From assembly GCA_004293915.1 (NCBI GenBank), contig RDZG01000069.1:1-64000 (forward strand): a DNA stretch of 64,000 nucleotides. The letters run 5' to 3'. A program made the position numbers and the translations under genes. Positions 52,819 to 62,145 of this stretch are shown here, in pieces (position 1 is the first letter of the stretch; every line of letters begins with the position of its first letter). The notes below the pieces were generated by a model, which did no database searches, was not told where the DNA came from, and worked only from the letters and a program-made list of their open reading frames with translations. This DNA is from Bacteroidota bacterium. GTDB taxonomy: Bacteria; Bacteroidota; Bacteroidia; Cytophagales; UBA9547.

Positions 52819-53598
52819 ATGATAAATTTCCTTCTATTTATAGCCAAACTTTTGCCTCTCAAACTCAGGAGTACGTACTATTATAGAGTATTTAGAAAAA
52901 TTAAAGCCCTAGAAAATCAAGATTTTGAATCTATTTCATTGGTTTTTACAAAAGATGTAAAAATTACAGGTTTGAAAAGCGATTTAATTTCTCAGCATAT
53001 TTTATGTACTGGTTACTATGAATTAAATCTTTCCAAATTAGTCCTAAGAATTGCTTAAGAAGGGGGTAATATGCTCGATGTAGGTGCTAATATTGGATAT
53101 TTTAGTACTTTGTTTGCTTCACAAAAAGCTACAAATAAAGTATATGCCTTTGAACCATCGCCTAGGAATATTGCATTTTTAAATAAAAATATTCAAAAAA
53201 ATAGTCTCAAAAACATTGAAATTGTTCCTCATGCGGTTGCAAATAAAAACGGAACTACTTATTTTGAAATAGGACCAGCAGAGCAAACAGGTTGGGGTGG
53301 TATAGCCGAAACTAAATCAAGTACTACTCAAGAAGTAAAAGTTATGACGCTAGACTCTTTTCTGGAAAATAAAAATATCATTATTGATTTACTCAAAATA
53401 GATATTGAAGGACATGATTTAGAAGCCATTGAAGGAGCAATGAATTCAATTTTAACCAAAAAAATTAAACGAATTGTGTTTGAATATTATTCAGAGAAGA
53501 ATGTGATGAACGAAGAAATTATAAAACAAATCTTGTCAAACCCAGATTTCAAAATAAGTGAATTGGAGAACGGGAATTATTTATTAGAATGTCAATAG
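52819..53598 (+). pseudogene. FkbM-family methyltransferase with premature stop
   Basis: One reading frame of 260 codons interrupted by a single TAA at 53056-53058. Before it lies the usual FkbM lead-in, after it MLDVGANIGYFSTLF (SAM motif I), YAFEPSPRNIAFL and LLKIDIEGHDLEAIEGA. Both parts are in the same frame, so one base change (for example AAA to TAA) explains the break. FkbM enzymes O-methylate sugars. The downstream part could still be translated from ATG 53071, but it would lack the first 80 residues. Confidence 0.85.
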
Positions 53599-53693
53599 TA
53601 TTTTAGGATGGGCTAATTGTAATGGACATTAATAAAAATGCGACTACTTTTATTCGTTTTATTATTAATTAAATATCACAGTCAATAATTAAA

Positions 53694-53981
53694 ATGAGAA
53701 TTTCGAGAAATCAACAAGATTTTTTATCTACATATTGGAATAAAATAGACAATTCTTGTTTAGTATATTTATTTGGTTCTCGAGCTGATGATACTAAAAA
53801 AGGTGGCGACATAGATATACTGTTATTAACTGACAAAAAACTACATCACAGCCAAATATTTAAAATGAAACAATCTTTTTATTTACTTTTTGGTGAGCAA
53901 AAAATAGATATTATTAATTTTGAAAAAAATGAAGAAAATGCCTTTAAAAATTATATTTTAAGCTACGCAAAAATCTTATAG
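53694..53981 (+). CDS. MNT-type minimal nucleotidyltransferase, module 2
   Basis: 95 residues. VYLFGSRADDTKKGGDIDILL holds the GSx...DxD motif, in the same position as in the protein at 48997, but most other residues differ. The HEPN gene follows after seven bases. Confidence 0.85.
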   Translation: MRISRNQQDFLSTYWNKIDNSCLVYLFGSRADDTKKGGDIDILLLTDKKLHHSQIFKMKQSFYLLFGEQKIDIINFEKNEENAFKNYILSYAKIL

Positions 53982-53988
53982 AATAGAT

Positions 53989-54438
53989 ATGAATAATTTA
54001 TTTTTAATAGCTTATAAAGAATCGTACAAAAAATTTGAAATTGCAATGTTAGGGCTTCAAACATCATTTGAGCATTGTCAAAAAATAGGAATAAAACCAA
54101 ACTATACTTTTGAAGAAACAGAAGCTTTTGATGCACTAATCATAAAATTGACAAGAAATTCGGATATTTTTTTTCAACAAATTATTAAAGGATATTTTAA
54201 ACTTAAAGGCGAAGATCGACTTTTGTTTATTGATAGATTAAATTTGCTTGAAAAAATGGAGGTCATCACAAATACCGATGAACTTTTAAGTCTTAAAAGT
54301 TTTAGAAATCAAGCTGTACATGAATATTCTTATGTCGATTTTCAATCGTTGTATGAAGAAGCACTTGTTTTGACTCCAGTTTTAAAAAAATCAGCACATC
54401 TTTTTTTTGAACATTTAAAAAAAGATAATGTATTATAA
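53989..54438 (+). CDS. HEPN-domain protein, module 2
   Basis: 149 residues, helical. LKSFRNQAVHEYSY contains R-x4-H. Length and place match the HEPN protein of module 1, yet sequence similarity is low. Three bases separate it from the next gene. Confidence 0.83.
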   Translation: MNNLFLIAYKESYKKFEIAMLGLQTSFEHCQKIGIKPNYTFEETEAFDALIIKLTRNSDIFFQQIIKGYFKLKGEDRLLFIDRLNLLEKMEVITNTDELLSLKSFRNQAVHEYSYVDFQSLYEEALVLTPVLKKSAHLFFEHLKKDNVL

Positions 54439-54441
54439 TTA

Positions 54442-54729
54442 ATGGAAATCGAAGAAAAAAAGAAATATCTTAAAAAAGCATTTTGGGATAGACAAATCTC
54501 TGGCGATGAATTATTGGCTATTTTAGAAAAAAGAATGGAAGCAAGCCATGATGTAACTTTACCCAAATTGTACGTGCGTTTGTTGGAAACATATAATTGG
54601 TACACAATTTTAAATTTAATTTCATATGACCAAAGAATAGAAATTGTTTCTGAAAAATTCACAAATAAAATATGGAACAAACCAATAAGGACTAGATTTG
54701 AATATGCAAGAAGATTATTATCAAAGTAA
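54442..54729 (+). CDS. Small protein of the AbiEii-linked family, module 2
   Basis: 95 residues, helical. YVRLLETYNWYTILNLISYDQ and KPIRTRFEYARRLL resemble in outline the module 1 protein at 49718. It overlaps the nucleotidyltransferase gene by 26 bases. Role inferred from position. Confidence 0.6.
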   Translation: MEIEEKKKYLKKAFWDRQISGDELLAILEKRMEASHDVTLPKLYVRLLETYNWYTILNLISYDQRIEIVSEKFTNKIWNKPIRTRFEYARRLLSK

Positions 54730-55378
54730 ATTATATCCTCTTCAGGATAAAGTTTTAAAAATAATTGAACATAATGGTACTGATTTTTATCTTACTGGTG
54801 GCACTGCAATTAGTAGAGCTTATTTCAATCACAGATTTTCAGATGATTTAGATTTTTTTGTAAATCATAATCCAGATTTTTTGAATGAATTTAAGAGTAT
54901 CTATAGCTTGTTTAAAGATTTTGACATAAAAACATCAACTTTATCTGAATCATTTGCTAGGGTATTTATTACAGAAGGTGATTGTGTATTGAAAATGGAT
55001 TTTGTAAACGATGTTAAGTTTAGAAAAGGAGAAGTAATTCCAACACCACTATTTTATAGGACAGACACTGTTTTAAATATCTTAAGCAATAAAATATCCG
55101 CACTTACTAGAGATGAACCTAAAGACATTTCAGATATTCTGGTTATTTCTAGCAATACTAATTTTAATTGGATAGAAATTATAGATGATGCCAAAAATAA
55201 AGACATGAGTGTGGATGAGCTTGAAATTGTAAAAACGTTGACAAATTTTGATATAAATCGCTTGAAATCTATACATTGGTTATATGATATTGATATATTT
55301 AAAATGGAAAATCAACTTAATATTATCATCCAAGATATACTTATGGGTAGTCAAAACTCCCTTTGTTTAACATATTAA
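54704..55378 (+). CDS. AbiEii/AbiGii-type nucleotidyltransferase, module 2
   Basis: 224 residues from ATG 54704. FYLTGGTAISRAYFNHRFSD and DLDFF form the family's active-site motif. LARV..TEGDCVLKMDFVND-like and NILSNKISALTRDEPKD are also family features. Second copy of this type within 5 kb, only distantly similar to the first. Confidence 0.85.
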   Translation: MQEDYYQSKLYPLQDKVLKIIEHNGTDFYLTGGTAISRAYFNHRFSDDLDFFVNHNPDFLNEFKSIYSLFKDFDIKTSTLSESFARVFITEGDCVLKMDFVNDVKFRKGEVIPTPLFYRTDTVLNILSNKISALTRDEPKDISDILVISSNTNFNWIEIIDDAKNKDMSVDELEIVKTLTNFDINRLKSIHWLYDIDIFKMENQLNIIIQDILMGSQNSLCLTY

Positions 55379-55390
55379 TACGAAATTCAC

Positions 55391-55398
55391 TATTTTTG
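55391..55398 (+). promoter_or_regulatory. Promoter of the PIN toxin-antitoxin pair
   Basis: TATTTTTG, 15 bp before ATG 55413, so this pair can be expressed independently of the polysaccharide operon. Confidence 0.55.
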
Positions 55399-55412
55399 TA
55401 AAAAACTAAAAA

Positions 55413-55625
55413 ATGAATATTCAAAGGCATAATTTGACGCAGCCACAAATAGAATTTGTGAAATTTTTAGGAAATAGAAACATCTCAGATCAAGAAATTG
55501 GAGATATAAAGCGATTAATTTCTCATTATTATATCATAAAAGCAGATTTGTTGATGGATAATATTTGGCAAGAAAAAGGACTTTCCGAACAAAAAATTAT
55601 TGAAATATTAAATGCTGTTTTGTAA
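55413..55625 (+). CDS. Antitoxin-like protein of a PIN pair
   Basis: 70 residues, helical, ending IWQEKGLSEQKIIEILNAVL. Size, place and own promoter fit an antitoxin for the PIN gene six bases downstream. Family not firmly recognised. Confidence 0.7.
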   Translation: MNIQRHNLTQPQIEFVKFLGNRNISDQEIGDIKRLISHYYIIKADLLMDNIWQEKGLSEQKIIEILNAVL

Positions 55626-55631
55626 ACTATT

Positions 55632-56051
55632 GTGAGAATTGTATTAGATACTAACTGTTTGCTAGTAATTGTTCCTAAGCAATCACAATTTAGAGCATTA
55701 TTTGATTATATTTTATCAGGAAAACTTGAAATGGTTATTACTACAGAAATACTATTTGAGTATGAAGAGCAACTTTCATTGTTTTATTCGCCAGAATATG
55801 CAAAACTAGTTGTTAACGCTATTTGCAATTTGCCAAATACAAAAGAAGTGAATCCCATCTATTTCAATTGGCTTTTAATACAAAATGATAATGATGATAA
55901 TAAATTTGTGGATGCTTACATTGCAGGACAAGCGGAATACATAATCACAAATGATAAACATTTTCAAGAACTTTCAAAAATTGAATTCCCAAAAGTATCT
56001 TGCATTAAGCTTAAAGATTTTATGAATTTAAAAATAACACATAACTTATAA
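55632..56051 (+). CDS. PIN-family toxin
   Basis: 139 residues from GTG. RIVLDTNCLLV opens the PIN fold, TTEILFEYEEQL and DNKFVDAYIAGQAEYIITNDKHF give the remaining acidic residues. Matches the 'putative toxin component, PIN family' group; probably an RNase. Confidence 0.88.
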   Translation: MRIVLDTNCLLVIVPKQSQFRALFDYILSGKLEMVITTEILFEYEEQLSLFYSPEYAKLVVNAICNLPNTKEVNPIYFNWLLIQNDNDDNKFVDAYIAGQAEYIITNDKHFQELSKIEFPKVSCIKLKDFMNLKITHNL

Positions 56052-56063
56052 TTCATAATTATT

Positions 56064-57317
56064 TTGTCAAACATAGCCATACAAGTAGAAAATTTAAGTA
56101 AAGCCTATCAGTTAGGAGAAATTGGAACTGGAACTATTTCTCGTGATATCGAGCGGTGGTGGGCAAAAATGCGTGGCAAAGAAGATCCTTTTCTAAAAAT
56201 TGGACAAACTAATGATCGCACCCTTAAAGCAGGAGAAAGCGATGTGGTTTGGAGTTTGAAAGACATCAATTTCGAAATAGAGCAAGGACAAGCCGTTGGC
56301 ATCATTGGTAGAAATGGGGCAGGGAAAAGTACATTACTAAAAATATTGAGTAGAGTGACTTCTCCTACAACAGGGAGCATAAAACTGAAAGGAAGAGTAG
56401 CATCGTTGCTAGAAGTGGGTACTGGTTTTCATCCTGAACTCACTGGCAGAGAAAATATTTTTCTCAATGGTGCAATTTTAGGAATGCGAAAAGCTGAAAT
56501 TATACGAAAATTTGATGAAATTGTGGCTTTTGCAGGCGTAGAACGCTATATTGATACTCCTGTAAAACGCTATAGTTCAGGGATGTATGTACGTTTGGCT
56601 TTTGCAGTAGCTGCTCATTTGGAAAGTGAAATATTAATTGTAGATGAAGTACTTGCCGTAGGCGATGCCGAGTTTCAAAAAAAATGCCTGGGCAAAATGG
56701 GCGATGTAAGCAAGAACGAGGGGAGGACGGTGCTTTTTGTGAGTCATAATATGGATGCAATAAAAGGAACTTGTACTAATTGTATTTTATTAAATAAAGG
56801 TAAATTGACCAAATATAGTAATACTGCAGATACAATAAATGAATATCTATTTAGTAAAAATTCTACTCTAATTTCAAATAGCAATTCATCAATAAAGCTT
56901 AATGAATTAGTAGAAATAGAATATTTTTATCTTTCAAGTCATTCTATAGAAAGTTTTGAAGAATTGAGGTATGATTTTAAACTAGCAAACAAAGAAGCCA
57001 ATAAATTTCAATCAATTGTAATATTAATTTCCGATGAATTTAATCACAGAATCGCAATAGCAGACTTACGACATCAAGAATTATTCAAAGATTTCAAGCA
57101 TGGAGAATCATTAAGTATATCAGGCACGATTAATCAAATCCCATTAATTGCTGGTACATATTCAATAGGTATCTATATTGAATCACTCTTATTTTCTGGA
57201 AATATTTTTGGAATAGTACAGTTTGAATTACAAGAAAAACTAAATGATATTGTTCTATATGATAAAAGTGTAAGAGGAAAAATTAACTTAAAACATCATT
57301 TTAAATTTGCAAGATGA
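56064..57317 (+). CDS. ABC exporter ATPase (Wzt-like) with C-terminal extension
   Basis: 417 residues from TTG. Walker A GIIGRNGAGKSTLLKILS, YSSGMYVRLAFAVAA signature and LIVDEVLAVGD Walker B belong to the polysaccharide exporter ATPase branch. About 160 residues after the ATPase resemble the Wzt C-terminal sugar-recognition domain, which selects finished chains. Partner permease at 50610. Confidence 0.92.
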   Translation: MSNIAIQVENLSKAYQLGEIGTGTISRDIERWWAKMRGKEDPFLKIGQTNDRTLKAGESDVVWSLKDINFEIEQGQAVGIIGRNGAGKSTLLKILSRVTSPTTGSIKLKGRVASLLEVGTGFHPELTGRENIFLNGAILGMRKAEIIRKFDEIVAFAGVERYIDTPVKRYSSGMYVRLAFAVAAHLESEILIVDEVLAVGDAEFQKKCLGKMGDVSKNEGRTVLFVSHNMDAIKGTCTNCILLNKGKLTKYSNTADTINEYLFSKNSTLISNSNSSIKLNELVEIEYFYLSSHSIESFEELRYDFKLANKEANKFQSIVILISDEFNHRIAIADLRHQELFKDFKHGESLSISGTINQIPLIAGTYSIGIYIESLLFSGNIFGIVQFELQEKLNDIVLYDKSVRGKINLKHHFKFAR

Positions 57318-58081
57318 AAAAAATAATCAAATACTATATTTTCAATTTATTAGGTTACTTTAAATATTTTAATTGTAAAGTTTTTTTTCCAAGAAATTCA
57401 TTGATTTTTAAAATTTGTATTGAACAAGGAATTTATGAAAAAAGAATCTTAGATATTATTGCAATTTATAGTAATAAAGGAATTGTTTTAGATGTTGGAG
57501 CAAATATTGGATTGATTTCTGTTGCTATTTTAAGAATGTTACCTGAAATAAAAGTTTACTCTTTCGAACCTTCTAAGCATACTCTTCAATTTTTGTTAAA
57601 AACAAGGGGGGATAGCATCTATAAGACAAGATGGGAAATAGTTGGTAAAGCAGTTGGAAATAAACTAGATGATTTGTATGTCATAAATGGGATTGATACA
57701 GATTCGGCATTTAATAAAATGACAACTCAAGTTAATTCGGAAAATGAGGGCAATAAAGTAAGTCAAATAACTATTGACTCATTTTGGAATGAATTAGGTA
57801 GACCAAAGGTTGATGCAATAAAGATAGATATAGAGGGTTATGATTTTTTTGCATTAAAGAGTGCTTTTAATTGTATAATTAGCTGTAAACCAGCCATAAT
57901 CATCGAATGGACAACTGAATTAATAAGTGCAAATCAAGTGACAGATGAAATGTTAATAGATTTTTGTAAAGAAATAAATTATAATTTATACACTTTGAAT
58001 TCCTTTAATAAGGTAGGAAATATTAATGAATTTAAACTGGCAAAATTATTAGATATTAATTTTTTATTAATTGCCAATTAA
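57314..58081 (+). CDS. FkbM-family methyltransferase
   Basis: 255 residues. GIVLDVGANIGLISVAIL (SAM motif I), YSFEPSKHTLQFL and VDAIKIDIEGYDFFALKSA identify FkbM. Likely methylates a sugar hydroxyl of the polysaccharide. Overlaps the ATPase stop by four bases. Confidence 0.88.
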   Translation: MKKIIKYYIFNLLGYFKYFNCKVFFPRNSLIFKICIEQGIYEKRILDIIAIYSNKGIVLDVGANIGLISVAILRMLPEIKVYSFEPSKHTLQFLLKTRGDSIYKTRWEIVGKAVGNKLDDLYVINGIDTDSAFNKMTTQVNSENEGNKVSQITIDSFWNELGRPKVDAIKIDIEGYDFFALKSAFNCIISCKPAIIIEWTTELISANQVTDEMLIDFCKEINYNLYTLNSFNKVGNINEFKLAKLLDINFLLIAN

Positions 58082-58084
58082 TTA

Positions 58085-59008
58085 TTGAAATACTCAATCT
58101 CGTATATAATTTCTACCAGGAATCGTTTATCTTTTCTTAAAATCACTCTTGGACAATTAATTTCTGAATTGCAAGAGGATGAAGAAGTTGTAGTAGTAGA
58201 TAGTAACAGCACAGATGGGGCAAAAGAATATTTAGAAAATCTTTACAATGACAATAAAATTCACCAGTTTATTTCAGAATCTGATAGAAACCAAGCCCAT
58301 GGCTGGAATAAAGCCATGTTGATGGCAAAAGGTGAAATTATTAAGAAAGTCATAGATGATGATTTGATTTGCTTATCTGCAGTGAGATTGTGTAAAGATT
58401 TTATGTTCAACAATCCAGAAATAGATATTTGCATATCAAATGATATGAGTGTAACTCTTGGCAATAAGGTGGAAGATATTGGTTTTCATTCTAGATTGAA
58501 CCAATTTAAAGACTGGAAAGCAGGTAAAAGCAAGTCGTTTTCGTTTGGTGATGTTCACATGCTAATAAGAAAAACAAGTTTACCTTATATTGGACTTTAT
58601 GATACAAGTTTTACAATGATGGACTGGGAATATTCGTTAAGAATTTCATATTTGAGAGCAAATATAGCCTACTACACTGGTTTTAATGCACTGAGTATAA
58701 GTCACGGAGCTTCTATTAGTTCTAATACCTCTCAAAAAAAATTAAAACTTGAATCCAAAAGAGCATGTCCCATGTATGAGTATGCTGGAGATGCATCCCA
58801 AATTAGTTTTTGGTCTAAAATTAAAATTTTTATCGGAAAGTATATTTTATTTAGATTTAAAAAAAATAAAACAATAGTTAGTGAGGAAATTTTATCTATT
58901 CAAGATATTAATAATTTTTATGGCAATTATCAGAACTTTCTAATTGAATATAATAAGGACAATGTTAATATTTTTTCATTTGAAAAATCACAATTGAATA
59001 TCTCTTGA
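58085..59008 (+). CDS. Glycosyltransferase family 2
   Basis: 307 residues from TTG. SYIISTRNRLSFLKITL, VVVVDSNSTDGAKEYL and KKVIDDDLIC (DxD-like) form a GT-A fold. Donor and acceptor unknown. Confidence 0.87.
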   Translation: MKYSISYIISTRNRLSFLKITLGQLISELQEDEEVVVVDSNSTDGAKEYLENLYNDNKIHQFISESDRNQAHGWNKAMLMAKGEIIKKVIDDDLICLSAVRLCKDFMFNNPEIDICISNDMSVTLGNKVEDIGFHSRLNQFKDWKAGKSKSFSFGDVHMLIRKTSLPYIGLYDTSFTMMDWEYSLRISYLRANIAYYTGFNALSISHGASISSNTSQKKLKLESKRACPMYEYAGDASQISFWSKIKIFIGKYILFRFKKNKTIVSEEILSIQDINNFYGNYQNFLIEYNKDNVNIFSFEKSQLNIS

Positions 59009-60012
59009 AAAAGAACATTAAACTTCAATTCCGAAATGGATTAAATCTAGAAACTTTCAAAAAAGAAGTTTTTGATGTTAATAAAATATCTGAATCATAT
59101 CAATTCGAAGAATCCAATCAACCTGATTTTATTATTTTTGGACCTTATGGAAACCATATTCCATCCAAATCATATAAATATAAACGTATAGGTTATTTTT
59201 GTGAAAACATAGTTCCTGATATGAATACTTGTGAATTTGGATTTGGCATGATGAGGGAAGAAAGCATTAAAAATCCAAACTATTTCCACATTCAATGGCA
59301 TGGTTTCAATCCAGAAAAGCTTATTAAAAGCACTGATGTTGATTATGACAAGATAATCGATTCAAAAACCAAATTTTGTAACTTTATTTATTCTCACAAA
59401 GTCTCATATAGAGAACGTTTTTTTGTCCAACTATCTAGATACAAAAAGGTAGATGCTCCTGGTAAGTCAATGAATAATATTTCGTCTATTGATGCTTTAT
59501 ACCCTGAAAATAGATGGAGAGCTAAACGACTTTTTCAATTAGATTATAAATTTACTCTGGCTTTGGAAAACTATTCATACCCTGGTTATCAAACAGAAAA
59601 ATTATATGATAGTATGCTATCTGATACAATACCTATTTATGTTGGTGATCCTTTAGTTGGTGAATTATTTAATACTCAAAGTTTTGTATCTTTATATAAT
59701 CATGAGGAATCATCTTTCATAATCAAAAAAATAGAAGATTTTGCTCAGTTTAGTTTTACTGATATACTTCCTACATTCCATAAGCTACCCCAACATCGTA
59801 TAAGTAGAAAACTTAAATCTGTTTTAAGAGATTATAAAATGAAATTGTTAATGGATAAGTATATGGATAGTATTATCGATACAATTATAGACATAGATAA
59901 AAATGATGAGAAGTATTTGAAAATGTTCACTGAGCCATGGTTGAAAAACAACAATGTTCCTGAAAATAGCTATTCTGATAATCATTGGAAGAAAATCTTT
60001 GAAGGATCATGA
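59005..60012 (+). CDS. GT10-family alpha-1,3-fucosyltransferase-like enzyme
   Basis: 335 residues from TTG 59005. KRLFQLDYKFTLALENYSYPGYQTEKLYDSMLSDTIPIYVGDP is, in pieces, the GT10 signature (ALEN, GY.TEK, PIYVG) that binds GDP-fucose. An N-terminal half with PDFIIFGPYG and RIGYFCENIVPD is also usual. Suggests a fucose-branched, perhaps Lewis-like, surface glycan; the sugar is inferred from family. Confidence 0.85.
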   Translation: MKKNIKLQFRNGLNLETFKKEVFDVNKISESYQFEESNQPDFIIFGPYGNHIPSKSYKYKRIGYFCENIVPDMNTCEFGFGMMREESIKNPNYFHIQWHGFNPEKLIKSTDVDYDKIIDSKTKFCNFIYSHKVSYRERFFVQLSRYKKVDAPGKSMNNISSIDALYPENRWRAKRLFQLDYKFTLALENYSYPGYQTEKLYDSMLSDTIPIYVGDPLVGELFNTQSFVSLYNHEESSFIIKKIEDFAQFSFTDILPTFHKLPQHRISRKLKSVLRDYKMKLLMDKYMDSIIDTIIDIDKNDEKYLKMFTEPWLKNNNVPENSYSDNHWKKIFEGS

Positions 60013-61019
60013 ATCAAAAACCTTTAGTTTCAATAATTATACCATTGTATAATGCCGATAAATATTTGTCCGAAACAATTAAAAGCGTCATCAACCAAAC
60101 CTATACTCATTGGGAACTTTTAATCATAAATGATGGAAGTACTGATCAGAGCCTTGAAGTAGCTAGGAAATTTGTATCTGCTAAGATAAAAGTATTTGAT
60201 CAAGAGAACAAAGGAGCAGGCGCAGCCCGAAATTTTGGGTTAAAGGAAGCAAAAGGTGAGTACATACAATTTTTAGATGCCGATGATTTACTGAGTTCAA
60301 ATAAAATTGAGGTTCAAGTAAGACTGTTAGAAAATACATCTGAAAAAGTTGCAGTTTGTCCTACTGTTCATTTTTTTGATGGACAAGATCTTAGTTCAAT
60401 TCATCCATCTGCTTATGAAAACTCATTTCTTTTTTCTACTGGCAATACTTTTGAATTTTTGATTAACCTATATGGTGGCTCTAACAATAAAGGTTCAATG
60501 ATTCAAACTAATGCTTGGTTAGTACCAGCAAATCTAATAAAGAAGGCTGGAAATTGGGAAGAATTTTATTCACCTGATGATGATGGAGAGTTTTTTTGTA
60601 GGGTTCTATTGAGTGCAAAAGGCGTAGTTTATACACCTAATTGCAGCAATTATTATAGAAAATTCAAAAATGGGTCTTCATTAGCATCTACAAAAGAAAA
60701 AAGAGCACTTGAAGGAATTTTTAAATCATTGATGCTAAAAAAAAAGCATTTGACTCTGAAATCAAATGATTCAAGAATTAATAAAGTAATAGCTAGGGCA
60801 GCCATTGAAATAGCCTATTTATCTTATCCAAAGTACAAAGAATTAACAAATATTATCTTAAATGAAATAGAAGCTTTAGGAGGGACTAATTATATTCCAG
60901 TATTAGGTGGGAAAGTAGCCGAAACTTTAAAGAAAGTATTTGGATGGAAAGTAGCAAAATACTTAATTGAGTTTAATATAAGTATAGGCACGAATTTTTT
61001 CGGCAAGTATGGAAAATGA
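60009..61019 (+). CDS. Glycosyltransferase family 2
   Basis: 336 residues. VSIIIPLYNADKYLSETI, LLIINDGSTDQSLEVA and IQFLDADDLLS (DxD) are classic GT2 motifs. Overlaps its neighbours by four and eleven bases. Confidence 0.92.
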   Translation: MNQKPLVSIIIPLYNADKYLSETIKSVINQTYTHWELLIINDGSTDQSLEVARKFVSAKIKVFDQENKGAGAARNFGLKEAKGEYIQFLDADDLLSSNKIEVQVRLLENTSEKVAVCPTVHFFDGQDLSSIHPSAYENSFLFSTGNTFEFLINLYGGSNNKGSMIQTNAWLVPANLIKKAGNWEEFYSPDDDGEFFCRVLLSAKGVVYTPNCSNYYRKFKNGSSLASTKEKRALEGIFKSLMLKKKHLTLKSNDSRINKVIARAAIEIAYLSYPKYKELTNIILNEIEALGGTNYIPVLGGKVAETLKKVFGWKVAKYLIEFNISIGTNFFGKYGK

Positions 61020-61968
61020 ATCTAAAAGCATAATTACAATTGCAACTGGTAAAGATATTTACATTCAAATGGCATGTAATTTGGCTATGTCTTTTTTATT
61101 ATGGAATGTAAACAACAATATTTCTTTCTACTTAGTAACAGATAATAGCGAATCAGTTCCTGAATGTTTGAAAAATAAAATAAATATCATTCTAATAAAT
61201 TCTGTGGACTACCCTACAGGATTTTCCATTAAACTATATTTAGATAAATTTATTCAAACCGATAAAAATCTCTTTATTGATTGTGATTGTCTTATTTACG
61301 GTAATTTATCTTACGTATTTGATTTATTTGAAGGCAAAACAATGTCAGCAATTGGTGAAGAGTGGAATAAAGGTGAATTCTTTTGTTCAGTGGAAAAAAT
61401 GATTAAAGTAATGAATATTCCCCATATGCCAGTCTTTGTAGGTGCTTTATATTATGTTCAAAAGTCTAATATCACTAGTCAAATATTTGAATTTGCACGC
61501 AAAACTCAAAAAAAATATGATGAACTCGGATTTGTTAGATTAAGAGGAAAAGAAAATGAAGAACCGCTTTTATCTGTTGCAATGGCTAAGTTTAATCAAA
61601 CTGTGATAAAAGATAATTTTCAGATTAAAGCTGATATGATGTCTTTTACAGAGATTCAGTCAAATATAATAAATGGAAAAGCTCATTTATCAAATAATAA
61701 TGGTAAATACCCGACTTGGCAAAAATGTGATGAATCATTTCCTTTAATTGTTCATTTTAATTCATCTTTTACAGAAGGGTTTCAATACAAGACAGAAATA
61801 TTCAGACTTAAATTATACAGGAAAATTAATTTAAAATTAATTACTAACGTGTTAGCAGGTGTGTTTTTGTATTTTCCAGGGAAATCAAAGCAAATATTAA
61901 AATCAAAGTTTAGACCTTTTTATCATAAGTTGTTAGGTATTAGAACTTTACAGAACACAAACAGATAG
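61009..61968 (+). CDS. GT-A type glycosyltransferase (GT8-like)
   Basis: 319 residues. ITIATGKDIYIQMACNLAMS and NLFIDCDCLIYGNLS with a DxD motif resemble the GT8 layout, but sequence is divergent from known members. Product unknown. Confidence 0.65.
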   Translation: MENESKSIITIATGKDIYIQMACNLAMSFLLWNVNNNISFYLVTDNSESVPECLKNKINIILINSVDYPTGFSIKLYLDKFIQTDKNLFIDCDCLIYGNLSYVFDLFEGKTMSAIGEEWNKGEFFCSVEKMIKVMNIPHMPVFVGALYYVQKSNITSQIFEFARKTQKKYDELGFVRLRGKENEEPLLSVAMAKFNQTVIKDNFQIKADMMSFTEIQSNIINGKAHLSNNNGKYPTWQKCDESFPLIVHFNSSFTEGFQYKTEIFRLKLYRKINLKLITNVLAGVFLYFPGKSKQILKSKFRPFYHKLLGIRTLQNTNR

Positions 61969-61977
61969 CTTTATTAT

Positions 61978-62092
61978 ATGGTTTTATACCTATCATTTTT
62001 ACAATCCGAAATTCCGCACCCTTTCCCAGCATATTCTTTTTGGGAATACTATATAAAAAAGAATTAAGGAGTCCAGGCATGAATGGGTGTCA
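61978..62092 (+). pseudogene. 5' fragment of a glycosyltransferase gene
   Basis: MVLYLSFLQSEIPHPFPAYS then WEYYIKK match the start of the intact gene at 62907, with a frame change near codon 28 and homology fading after EWV. DNA identity is high in the middle (49 of 51 bases over 62011-62061). The rest of the gene is missing here; an FkbM gene lies between the fragment and the intact copy. Confidence 0.8.
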
Positions 62093-62145
62093 TTTTTAAA
62101 GAATTATTATAAAGCAGGTTAATCTCTACTTAAAATAAGTCCCAA

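Noticed and set aside
54342-54680. 112-codon minus-strand frame within the second toxin module
   Set aside because: Antisense to the HEPN and small-protein genes, low-complexity and without motif; a shadow of the plus-strand genes.
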